From an uncultured Cocleimonas sp. (GTDB taxonomy: Bacteria; Pseudomonadota; Gammaproteobacteria; Thiotrichales; Thiotrichaceae), in contig CALJIH010000094.1 in assembly GCA_937974135.1 (NCBI GenBank), positions 1 to 9,482 on the forward strand: a DNA stretch of 9,482 bases, read 5' to 3'. Below the pieces are notes generated by a model, which was not told the DNA's origin, did no database searches, and worked only from the letters and a program-made list of their open reading frames with translations. The stretch's first letter is position 1. Each line of letters begins with the position of its first letter. Of this stretch, positions 1-7,300 are shown piece after piece. Position numbers and translations under genes: made by a program.

Positions 1-988
1 TTTTACCGAATGCGAGCAAAGCTTCTTTAAAACGTTTGACGATATCGCCCGCTTTTTCAATTTTATCAATACCAGCAACGCTTTTACCTGCTTGCCAGAA
101 TTCTTTGCCTGATTCATCCATGGATGAGTTGCGCAGTTGAAATGCAGAACGGATCGTATAAAACATCCGCATCCAGTGTTTACCTTTGGGATGCTTCAAT
201 AACCAACTAGCGATCATCCCTGCTTCTGTGCCTTGTTCTTTAATTAAATCAGTATTAATAATGGAAACTGGTACTCCGGTGATTTTTTCACTGAGGATAA
301 TATCCCCTTCATCGGCATCTACGATTGCTTGTTTGTATGGTTCACTACTATTGCATTCTTCAGTGGCTATAAAACGTGTACCCAATTGACAAGCATCAAA
401 TCCCATCAGCATCGCATCTGCATACTGCGCTTCATTACCGATGCCACCTGCGCAGACTACTGGCACATCAAACACTTTTAGCTCGTCGAGTAACTGCTGT
501 TGGCTTTTTCCTCCAGCATGTCCACCCGCACGATTATTCACAGCAATTAAACCATGAGCACCGCCATCTATACCTTTTTGTGCCCATTTATGTTCAGTCA
601 CGTCGTGATAAACGATTCCACCATGAGGCTCTACTGTATCCACTACCCATTTAGGGTTTCCCAGTGAAGTGATAAAAAATCTGACGCCCTCTTCTAAAGC
701 GATATCAACCCAGGCAACCATTTTATCATGGTATCGTTTTGATGATTTTTCGATGAGCGCATTCATGCCAATCGGCTTATCGGTGATAGCTTTGATATCT
801 TTCAAAGCTTGGCGGAAATCTTGTTTATGTACAAAAGTTAGGGATACAGGTTGCACCACACCAAGACCACCAGCTTTTGATACTGCAGCGACCAATTCAA
901 AATTTGAACAGGGATACATTGGACCACAAATGAGTGGCACTTCAACCTTAGCGTGCTTGGTAAAAGGGGTTTCTATAATTAGACTCAA
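1..988 (-). CDS. Nitronate monooxygenase / FabK-like NAD(P)H-dependent flavin oxidoreductase, partial at the C-terminus
   Basis: A TIM-barrel flavoprotein of the 2-nitropropane dioxygenase family. Members bind FMN and oxidise nitronates or reduce quinones or enoyl-ACP (FabK), so the substrate here is open. The frame is open from 988 to the left edge: 329 codons, close to full family length, with the stop outside the window. Visible motifs are the N-terminal PLICGPMYPCS (18-28), a KAGGLGVVQP glycine loop (38-47), RAGGHAG (153-159) with the candidate catalytic His157, the phosphate-binding CAGGIGN (179-185) and LGTRF (202-206). The variant with KITGVPVSIINT (235-246) resembles bacterial 'nitronate monooxygenases' more than FabK. 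No ATG precedes the conserved core. I chose TTG at 988 because AGTGAAGGA lies 6 nt upstream of it; ATT codons just inside are weaker alternatives. It starts 24 nt after the stop of the thioesterase-like gene and is in the same frame, so the two are probably one operon. The family is confident, the activity is not. Confidence 0.9.
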   Translation of the reverse strand, partial: MSLIIETPFTKHAKVEVPLICGPMYPCSNFELVAAVSKAGGLGVVQPVSLTFVHKQDFRQALKDIKAITDKPIGMNALIEKSSKRYHDKMVAWVDIALEEGVRFFITSLGNPKWVVDTVEPHGGIVYHDVTEHKWAQKGIDGGAHGLIAVNNRAGGHAGGKSQQQLLDELKVFDVPVVCAGGIGNEAQYADAMLMGFDACQLGTRFIATEECNSSEPYKQAIVDADEGDIILSEKITGVPVSIINTDLIKEQGTEAGMIASWLLKHPKGKHWMRMFYTIRSAFQLRNSSMDESGKEFWQAGKSVAGIDKIEKAGDIVKRFKEALLAFGK

Positions 989-1012
989 ATCTGATCCTTC
1001 ACTAAAGGTATT

Positions 1013-1534
1013 TTATGGTGTATCGGATGCTGGGGGTGACAACAACCAATGGACATTTATTGTAGCAACTATATCACCTGAAGAATCTTTAATTTCAGCT
1101 TCTACTATAGATCGAGTGGGTTCACTAACTACATCAGGTGGATTGGCAGTACCTGTTGCAATGAGACGCCCCCGAGCTTTCTTTAAGTATTTAATATCAA
1201 GGTCAACGACTATCGCACGTGTGCTATTGGGTATCTTTGAAAACATCGCCATACCGCTAGCTAATTCACCAAGGTTAGCTAAGGCAATAGCGTGAATGCT
1301 TTTAAGATGATTACGCACAGCTCGGCGGTCATTCATAGCAATGGTGACTTTACCATCACCTAGGGTTAATACTTGCGCTTTGATGTTTCCGGAATAAGGG
1401 ACCGTCCGTCCTAGCATGAAATTAAACAACTTTCGCCCAGCGGCTGAGTGCCCTAATTTATTCCACATTTTGATAACACGGTGAGCATTATCACTTGGAA
1501 TTGATTGACGTGTCGTAGTTGAGTTGGCGTTCAA
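1013..1534 (-). CDS. Hotdog-fold thioesterase-like protein (DUF4442 family)
   Basis: A 173-residue protein with the features of the DUF4442/PaaI-like hotdog family, whose members are presumed or proven acyl-CoA thioesterases in the cytoplasm. The diagnostic part is the hotdog helix and the loop before it, NHLKSIHAIALANLGELASG (75-94), with His81 and Glu90 in the usual catalytic region. Beta-strand segments follow (VVDLDIKYLKKARG, 109-122; IVEAEIKDSSGDIVATINVHW, around 143-163). The substrate cannot be read from the sequence. The start is TTG at 1534: an in-frame stop lies a short way upstream, no ATG occurs before residue 23, and an AGGT lies about 8 nt before the TTG. The internal ATG (Met23) has no Shine-Dalgarno. 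It is the first gene of a probable two-gene operon with the flavoprotein 24 nt downstream, behind the promoter and dyad at 1628-1679. The pairing with a FabK-like enzyme hints at acyl-chain or xenobiotic metabolism, which is inference. Confidence 0.85.
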   Translation of the reverse strand: MNANSTTTRQSIPSDNAHRVIKMWNKLGHSAAGRKLFNFMLGRTVPYSGNIKAQVLTLGDGKVTIAMNDRRAVRNHLKSIHAIALANLGELASGMAMFSKIPNSTRAIVVDLDIKYLKKARGRLIATGTANPPDVVSEPTRSIVEAEIKDSSGDIVATINVHWLLSPPASDTP

Positions 1535-1627
1535 AAAAATACCTAGTTTAGTATTAAAATTATTTAAACAATTAAAACAGTGAGTTAAGAGAAGAAATAA
1601 GGAATTAACTTTATCTGCCTAACAGAT

Positions 1628-1651
1628 TAAATAGAGCGATCGTTCTATTTA
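1628..1651. promoter_or_regulatory. 24 bp dyad, probable TetR-type repressor operator over the transcription start
   Basis: An inverted repeat centred between 1639 and 1640, with 11 of 12 pairs complementary; the only mismatch is 1636/1643. The minus-strand core is AGAACGATCGCTCT flanked by AAAT and ATTT arms. It abuts the -10 hexamer and covers the expected +1, the classic place for a repressor. The size and symmetry suit TetR-family operators (known of the family). No TetR gene lies in this window, so the regulator is inferred. Confidence 0.6.
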
Positions 1652-1679
1652 TTAGAATATTTAAACCAAGTTTTGTCAA
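1651..1679 (-). promoter_or_regulatory. Sigma70 promoter for the thioesterase–flavoprotein operon
   Basis: On the minus strand a perfect -35 TTGACA (1679-1674) is followed by exactly 17 bp and a -10 of TCTAAT (1656-1651, one mismatch to TATAAT). This is the best sigma70 promoter in the window. Transcription should start around 1643-1645, giving a leader of about 110 nt before the TTG at 1534. The predicted start falls inside the dyad at 1628-1651. Confidence 0.75.
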
Positions 1680-1723
1680 GAATATTGTAATGCTGATAAA
1701 AGTTAATTGAATAATGATGACTT

Positions 1724-2275
1724 TTAGCCCGTAAATGCACGATCAGAATGTAAATAAGCAAGCTCCTCTGGCGTGCTTTTTCTACCTAACATGTCATTTC
1801 GATGTGGAAATCTGCCAAATTCAATAATCAAGTCGCGATGGTGTTTTGCAAAACGTAAATTATCGGTTAATTCTCTTTTCTCAAAACAAGACACGCAAAG
1901 TTCTTGATCGGCTAATGTTTCACTATGCATTAATGGCATATATAGAAATGATACCTTGCTTGTATCTATGTTGTTATCTAAACCCTCTCTAATGGCATGA
2001 TTAGCGACATCTATAGATTGTGCTTCTGTTTGAAAACTCTTTTTATCGCCACGAAACATATTTAAAGGAAACTGATCAAGCACTATACACAAAGCCAAAC
2101 AACCTTCTGCTGTTTGTTGCCAGTTTTGTAATTTACGCGAGGCCGCAAGTTCCCACAGAGATTCAAAACGCTGTTTAATAAGATTATCGAATTCAGGTGT
2201 CGATTTAAACCATTTCTGGCTATTCTCTTCGGCATACCAGAAATCCAGAACATCCTGTATTTTTTCTGCTTGCAT
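1724..2275 (-). CDS. DUF924 family protein (TPR-like helical fold), function unknown
   Basis: A 183-residue protein of the DUF924 family, all-helical and TPR-like, with no assigned reaction. Family motifs are complete and in order: IQDVLDFWYAEE (6-17), KWF (21-23), the signature LALCIVLDQFPLNMFRGD (60-77), LYMPLMHSE (111-119), and the C-terminal FGRFPHRNDMLGRKSTPEE (153-171). The length is typical, so the gene looks intact. The start is ATG at 2275, preceded by AAGAGG with a 5-nt gap. A longer reading to 2359 would add 28 residues with no family similarity and run into folP, so I reject it. The gene lies 62 nt downstream of the folP stop, and the gap holds the left copy of the inverted repeat. 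It may be transcribed from folP or read through it; I see no strong promoter of its own and no terminator after it. Confidence 0.9.
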   Translation of the reverse strand: MQAEKIQDVLDFWYAEENSQKWFKSTPEFDNLIKQRFESLWELAASRKLQNWQQTAEGCLALCIVLDQFPLNMFRGDKKSFQTEAQSIDVANHAIREGLDNNIDTSKVSFLYMPLMHSETLADQELCVSCFEKRELTDNLRFAKHHRDLIIEFGRFPHRNDMLGRKSTPEELAYLHSDRAFTG

Positions 2276-2309
2276 GTAGACCTCTTGAAATGACAATTTA
2301 ATAACACAC

Positions 2310-2331
2310 AAAAGTGGGGGGGTGTCTTTTT
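2310..2331 (+). repeat. Left copy of a 22 bp inverted repeat bracketing folP
   Basis: Reads AAAAGT, G, GGGGGG, TGTC, TTTTT towards folP. The copy on the other side of folP (3207-3228, opposite strand) matches at 21 of 22 positions, with A for G at position 7. The repeat starts 7 bp beyond the folP stop and lies between folP and the DUF924 ribosome-binding site. It could be the end of a small mobile unit, a dispersed repeat, or an RNA pairing element; nothing in the window decides this. Confidence 0.7.
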
Positions 2332-2337
2332 TCGTTA

Positions 2338-3165
2338 TCACGCAGTGTGAATACGCCAAGCTACCTCTAATGCTTGTTTATTCGCTAAAATATCATGTAC
2401 TCGGAATATCTTAATACCTGCATTGACGCCAATTACGGTTGTTGCGCAGGTTGCTACCGCACGTTTTTCCGGATCATCCTGATTAATGATCTCTCCTAAA
2501 AATCGTTTTCGACTGGTACCTAAAAGCACCGGATAATCCAGTGCAACTAATGACCCTAAATCATTCATTAATAATAAATTATGTTGTGTTGTTTTACCAA
2601 AACCAATACCAGGATCTAGAATAATGTTGTGTTTAGGAATACCCATTTCTATGGCTAACTCGGCCCTATGCTTTAAGTATTCAATAACTTCTTGGCAAAC
2701 ATCATCGTAATAAGGCGCATCTTGCATGGTCTTTGATTTGCCTTGGCGATGCATTAGGACGATTGGACATTTTTTTCTCAAGGCCAGATTGAGTATATCT
2801 TCTGAACCCTCTACATCAGAATCCTCACCCGCAGAAATATCATTGATCCAGTTGGCACCTGCATTAATTGCGGTTTCAGCCACTTTAGTCAGAGTTGTAT
2901 CGACACTAATTAATACGTCTTTGTCTTTCTTACGAATGCCTTCGATTACCGGTATGACTCTGTCGATTTGCTGATTCGCGCTGATGGTATCTGCACCTGG
3001 GCGTGTGGACTCGCCACCTATATCAATAATATCCGCGCCTTGCTGTTGCATGAGAAACGCACGCTTAATTGCAGACTCTGGTTTATGGTGTTGTCCACCG
3101 TCACTAAAACTGTCTGGAGTAACGTTTAAGACACCCATAATCATGGGTTTTTTAGGCTTATTCAT
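2338..3165 (-). CDS. folP: Dihydropteroate synthase
   Basis: Condenses 6-hydroxymethyl-7,8-dihydropterin pyrophosphate with p-aminobenzoate to give dihydropteroate, in cytoplasmic folate synthesis; it is the sulfonamide target. At 275 residues it is of normal length. The TIM-barrel motifs are all present: NVTPDSFSDGG (14-24), GGESTRPGAD (50-59), SVDT with Asp89, INDISAG with Asn108 (107-113), LMHRQGKSKTMQ (137-148), DPGIGFGKT with Asp184 (184-192), GTSRKRF with Lys220 (216-222) and RVHD with Arg255 and His257. The resistance-associated loops (F20, TRPG with P56) look wild type, and nothing resembles the insertion of Sul enzymes, so it should be sulfonamide-sensitive (inference). The start is ATG at 3165; no good Shine-Dalgarno precedes it, so translation may be weak or the start slightly different. 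The place is unusual: folP commonly sits between ftsH and glmM, whereas here it follows truA and is bracketed by a 22 bp inverted repeat. Confidence 0.96.
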   Translation of the reverse strand: MNKPKKPMIMGVLNVTPDSFSDGGQHHKPESAIKRAFLMQQQGADIIDIGGESTRPGADTISANQQIDRVIPVIEGIRKKDKDVLISVDTTLTKVAETAINAGANWINDISAGEDSDVEGSEDILNLALRKKCPIVLMHRQGKSKTMQDAPYYDDVCQEVIEYLKHRAELAIEMGIPKHNIILDPGIGFGKTTQHNLLLMNDLGSLVALDYPVLLGTSRKRFLGEIINQDDPEKRAVATCATTVIGVNAGIKIFRVHDILANKQALEVAWRIHTA

Positions 3166-3206
3166 GGCTATGTATAGTAAAAATTAAAGTGATTAAAACA
3201 CAAAAC

Positions 3207-3228
3207 AAAAAGACACCCCCCTACTTTT
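3207..3228 (-). repeat. Right copy of the 22 bp inverted repeat bracketing folP
   Basis: On the minus strand it reads AAAAGT, A, GGGGGG, TGTC, TTTTT, pointing inwards towards folP, 42 bp upstream of its ATG. It matches the copy at 2310-2331 at 21 of 22 positions. Identity ends at its outer edge, since the flanks differ. If transcribed, the two copies could pair in the folP mRNA to enclose the whole reading frame. Confidence 0.7.
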
Positions 3229-3436
3229 AGCGAACTTACCGTTTTGTCTTTAAAAACGGCTAACTCAGCCGAAGCGAAGCGGAGACAACAGCTTTAGCTG
3301 GCCCGGAGGGTGAGGCAAAGCCGAATCATTATACTAAAGCTTAGGAGGAATCGTCTGAAAGACGATATTAGACCTTAGCGTAGAGTTGTGAGGTGCGGTT
3401 ACAGTTATAAATATTTCCTATTCAGTTGATTTGTTA
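3229..3436. other. Hairpin-rich intergenic island between truA and folP
   Basis: No gene is visible here. The stretch packs several perfect short inverted repeats: 3239-3245/3253-3259 (CCGTTTT/AAAACGG), 3257-3261/3267-3271 (CGGCT/AGCCG), 3289-3293/3296-3300 (CAGCT/AGCTG) and 3350-3356/3360-3366 (ATCGTCT/AGACGAT). AGCCGAA occurs twice (3267-3273, 3319-3325). The middle part (about 3257-3325), with GCGAAGCGGAG and GCCCGGAGGG, is visibly more GC-rich than the other spacers. A minus-strand TATAAT at 3333-3328 could start a folP transcript with this structure as its leader, though no matching -35 is present. It may be a REP/MITE-like repeat or a structured leader. None of the hairpins has the T-run of a terminator. 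Confidence 0.5.
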
Positions 3437-4219
3437 CTAAAGCCCAAAAAAAGGCGGTTTAGACACAGCAGGCAACTCAAATTGTTTTGGGTATTCCACA
3501 CTCACGAAATATAAACCACAAGCAGGCGCAGTGATACCCGCTTGATTACGATCTTTAACGGCTAACAATTCCGTAAACCACTCGACCGGTTTTGCCGCTT
3601 TACCCACTTCAAATAAACTTCCAACGATATTTCGGACCATGTGATGTAAAAACGCATTGGCTACGATATCGATATAGATATATTGTCCATCTCTGGTCAC
3701 AGAAATGCTTTGCAATTCACGCCTCGCATGTTTTGCCTGACACCCCGCAGCACGAAAACTACTGAAATCATTTTCACCTAAAAGGAGCTGCGCTGACTGA
3801 TGCATAAGATCTGCGTTGAGTGATTCTTTATACCAACATACTTTATTAAAAATAATCGCAGGACGAGTAATTTGATTTAAGATGATATAACGGTATCTTC
3901 TTGAAATAGCAGAAAAACGCGCATGAAAATCTTCATTAACTGGTTGAATCCAACGCATACTAATATCATCGGGCAGATTTCTATTGCAACCCATCTTCCA
4001 AGCTTTGATACTGCGTTCTGCTGTTGATTCAAAATGTACAATTTGCCCAATGCCATGAACACCACTATCAGTTCTGCCCGCGCAATTTAATTCAATCGGT
4101 TGAGCCGCAACTTGTGACAGTGAATTTTCAACTTCAGCTTGTACCGAAGGCCCATGTGAGAGCCGTTGCCAGCCAAAATATGGGGTTCCATCGTATTCGA
4201 TACATGCAGCATACTTCAT
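3437..4219 (-). CDS. truA: tRNA pseudouridine(38-40) synthase TruA
   Basis: Isomerises uridines 38, 39 and 40 in the anticodon stem of many tRNAs. It is 260 residues, near the family norm. The sequence shows the N-terminal EYDGTPYFGWQRL (8-20), the catalytic loop AGRTDSGVHGIGQ (47-59) with the nucleophile Asp51, NLPDDI (81-86), FHARFSAISRRYRY (98-111), and the C-terminal FLHHMVRNIVGSL (190-202) and ACGLYFVSVEYP (233-244). The start is ATG at 4219, preceded by AAGG with a 7-nt gap. The gene follows fimV as in pseudomonads, but a terminator stands between them and a TATAAT lies just upstream of truA, so it probably has its own promoter. In pseudomonads trpF comes next; here folP does, after 271 bp. 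Confidence 0.97.
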   Translation of the reverse strand: MKYAACIEYDGTPYFGWQRLSHGPSVQAEVENSLSQVAAQPIELNCAGRTDSGVHGIGQIVHFESTAERSIKAWKMGCNRNLPDDISMRWIQPVNEDFHARFSAISRRYRYIILNQITRPAIIFNKVCWYKESLNADLMHQSAQLLLGENDFSSFRAAGCQAKHARRELQSISVTRDGQYIYIDIVANAFLHHMVRNIVGSLFEVGKAAKPVEWFTELLAVKDRNQAGITAPACGLYFVSVEYPKQFELPAVSKPPFFGL

Positions 4220-4243
4220 AAAAAGACCTTTTTAATTTGCCAC

Positions 4244-4249
4244 ATTATA
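4244..4249 (-). promoter_or_regulatory. -10 box of a probable truA promoter
   Basis: A perfect minus-strand TATAAT 24 nt upstream of the truA ATG, just beyond the fimV terminator. The -35 region at 17 bp is only a T-run from the terminator and is a poor match to TTGACA. The leader would be under 20 nt. A -10 motif alone in AT-rich DNA is weak evidence; its position is what makes it plausible. Confidence 0.4.
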
Positions 4250-4266
4250 TCTGTATTTCTTGGCAT

Positions 4267-4293
4267 AAAAAAAGCCGAGCTAAGCTCGGCTTT
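4267..4293 (-). terminator. Rho-independent terminator of fimV
   Basis: A perfect 10 bp stem (AAAGCCGAGC at 4271-4280, GCTCGGCTTT at 4284-4293) with a 3-nt loop, starting 24 nt after the fimV stop. In the minus direction the hairpin runs into seven Ts (4273-4267). In the plus direction only three Ts follow, so it acts for fimV. Confidence 0.9.
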
Positions 4294-4317
4294 AATTAGT
4301 AACAATTAAACTAATTT

Positions 4318-7300
4318 TTAACCATTTTGGTGAAGTAACTCTTCAGCAAGACGTTTTTGCTCATCATTGCCAGCTTCCATAACTTCTTCTAGTGTGCTTC
4401 TTGCACCATCAATATCACCCATATCTATATAAGCTTTAGCAAGATCAATCTTAGTTTCGATCTGAGTCTCGCCAATCACTTCAGCGTCATCATCAAGATC
4501 TAAAAATGAAAGATTATCATCAAAATCAGCTAGCAGATTATCATCCATTTCAGATGTCTCACCATCTGGGTTTGATTTATAAGCATGGTCTTCAGGCATG
4601 ATCTTATCAAAGTCTTCTGAACCTATTTCTAGATTTAGGTTTGTAGCTTCATTGATATCTACATCGGCAACCTCTGCATCGTCATCACCCATCAGACCTT
4701 TAGCTGCTAAGCCTGCTGCTGCGACACCTGCTGCTGCCATACCTGCCAGTGATGAGTCATCGTTATCTTTAGCTTCATCAGCATTAAGAATATCTTCTAA
4801 AGAATCATCATCGAATAAGAAATCAGTATCTTCTACTTGATCAGCGATGTCTTCCATAGCTTCACTGGCAGTTGCTCCTGCAGTGTCTATGGCATCATCA
4901 GCCATGTTATCTACACTAGCTAGCTCATCATCTAAAATACTTTCGAAGTCATCATCCAGATCAATTTCAAAGTCTTCAGACAAATCAGCTACTTTAACCG
5001 AATCATCCGTATTAAGTTCCGTTGTGGCATCTGAATCCGATACTGAGTCTAAGTTAATACTGTCATCAAAATCTAATGTTTCTCCTAGGTCGATATCCGT
5101 ATCAATATCAAGACCTTCTAACTCATCCATTTCTTTAGAAAGATCAACTTCGTCGAATTCATCAAGAATCGTATCTTCAATCAAGTCATCATCAGTACTT
5201 ACTACATCGCCCACTTTGTCAGTGATATCAGTAAATAAGTCTTCAGCCTCGTCAGTTGAAGCAGCTATTGCTGTGCCTGCAACCATCGCTGCACCTGTGG
5301 CTGCTGCTGCAACACCTGGTACCGATGAATTGTCATACAGTTTACTTTCTGGTAATAAGTTATTACCCCATTCACAAATCTCATCCCAATGATTTTGCTT
5401 GTCATCAGACTGAAGATTTATGAAATCTTTCGTTGCTTCTTCAAATCCTTCAGCATCACCAGCGGCTTTATAATTTTCTAATAGTTTAGCGTGTAAAGCA
5501 GCACTATCAGGATATGTCATTAGCGCACGTTTGATTTCTGATTCAGCTTGATCATGTAAACCGTATACGATGTAAACGTCGGCTTCTTGGATTAAGTCTT
5601 CTAACTCATCACTATTATCCAAGACTGCGGCAGCTTCTTGTGTTTCAACATCATCTTCACTATGAACCGCTTCAAATTCAGTTTCTTGCTCTTCAAATTC
5701 AGTTTCTGGTTCTCCAAACTCACTGGTAACGTAATCTTCTTCGATATCTTGATCATTTAAACCGCTATCAATGAGATCAGAAAAATCTTCTACATCGTCT
5801 TTGTTTTTACGACGACGCATAAAGGCAAAACCACCTAATAGTGCAAGAGAACCTGCACCTGCTGCCCAACCAACTGGAGAATTAATTAACCCCATGATAT
5901 CCAATCCAGCTTCTTCTTCAGCTTTAAATGGATCAGCAGCTTGCTCTTGTTGTACCACCTCTGGTTCAATCTCATTTGCAAGCTGATTTGTTGCTTGTGT
6001 ATCAACAATAGCTGTCTCAGGTGTTGTTCTAACGATTTCACCATTTTCAGACGCTAATTGACCAGCAACTTGTCCTTGGATGTCATTACCAATATTTTCA
6101 ACAACTGTATTTTGTTCTGGTTGAGTTTGGTTTGCTTGCTCACCTTGTTGCGGCTGATTACCCGCAAGACCAGACTGTAAACCCGCTAACTGCTCACTTT
6201 TCAGGGCAATCAAACGATTTTTCTTACGTAATAGTGATTCAAGTTCAGATACGCGAGATTTTAATTCCGTATTTTCTTGTTGTTTTGTGGTTAATGATTC
6301 ATTTAACAATGCTAATTTCTTATTTAAATCTGCAATTGCTGCTGAATTACCACCTGAACTAGAACTGCTAGCATTATTTGTTTTACCACCTAATACTTCT
6401 AAGCGCGCTGAATTAGCTTTATTTGTAGCATTACCACCACGACTAGCAATTTGCTCTCCACGTTGCGCTTTCCACGCTCTAGCTTGAGCAATAATCTGAG
6501 ATTTTGCGGCACGTGAAGATAAGCTTCTTGCTTCTTGAATAGAAGGACGAACCATTACTGCGCCAGCTTTAAGGTTATTCATATTACCTTGGCTAAATGC
6601 ATTACGGTTCTTTTCAAACAATGCAACCATCATTTGATCTCTGCGCACACCGTTATAATTTAGGCGTGAAGCAATTTTAGATAACGTATCTCCACTTCTA
6701 ACTCTGTAGTTACTGCCTCTAGCTGGAGCAGATGCTACACGGCGCGCTTGTTGTCTTGCTGGTGCTTGACCTTGCAAAACTTGACGAGCCTGACGTTCAA
6801 ATGCAGTTTCAGCAGGTGCTTGTGCTTGACGCTGTTGTTGTGCTTGCTGTGCTTGTTGTCTTTGTCTTTGTAATTGCGCTTGTCTTTGTGCCTGAGCTTG
6901 ACGCTGTGCTTGTTGAGCCTGACGTTGACGTTGAGCTTGCAACTGTTGTTGAGTAGGCTGTGGCGCTCGATTAATAACACCTTGAGCACGAGGTTCTGCA
7001 CGCACGCCTGCATTATTACTTGCGATTGCTGTATTAGGACGAAGTAAAACAGGAGGATCAAGCAGAACAGTATATTCTTTAAGGAGTTGCCCGTTTGGCC
7101 AGCTAACTTCTAACAAGAAGTTTAAGAAAGGCTCATTAATTGGCTGGTTTGAACTAACTAGTATTACTGGACGTCCGTTTTGTACCGCTGTTCTAAAACG
7201 TATGCCGTTTAGAAAAGCTGGTCGGTCAATACCTACACGATTAAACACCTCTGGAGAAGCGACGCGTATACGCAGGTTTTGAACTTCTGACGGATTAGTC

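Noticed and set aside
1031..1043. Third copy of the G-run repeat (GCTGGGGGTGACA) in the thioesterase gene
   Set aside because: Only the G-run and TG resemble the folP-flanking repeat, and it lies in coding sequence; treated as chance.
669..1295. Plus-strand open frame of 208 codons over the flavoprotein and thioesterase genes
   Set aside because: It is antisense to two recognisable genes and its protein has no family features; it is a shadow frame.
2276..2359. Longer DUF924 reading starting at 2359 and overlapping folP
   Set aside because: The extra 28 residues have no family similarity and pass through the repeat region, and a good Shine-Dalgarno marks the ATG at 2275.
2310..3228. Complete insertion sequence
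   Set aside because: The interior encodes only folP, with no transposase, and no target-site duplication is evident; reported as an inverted-repeat finding instead.
3350..3366. Terminator of truA at the ATCGTCT hairpin
   Set aside because: A 7 bp stem with no T-run on the minus-strand side; kept only as part of the structured island.
4847..5392. Plus-strand Ser-rich open frame of 181 codons inside fimV
   Set aside because: Its composition is the reverse-complement image of the Asp/Glu-rich codons of fimV, with no start signal.
6811..6957. CRISPR-like or tandem-repeat array
   Set aside because: The periodicity comes from CAA/CGT/GCA codons of a Gln/Arg/Ala-rich linker within an intact fimV frame; there are no spacers and no regular repeats.
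6735..7061. Minus-strand 108-codon frame inside the fimV Gln-rich tract
   Set aside because: An alternative frame of low-complexity DNA, with no ribosome-binding site or plausible fold.
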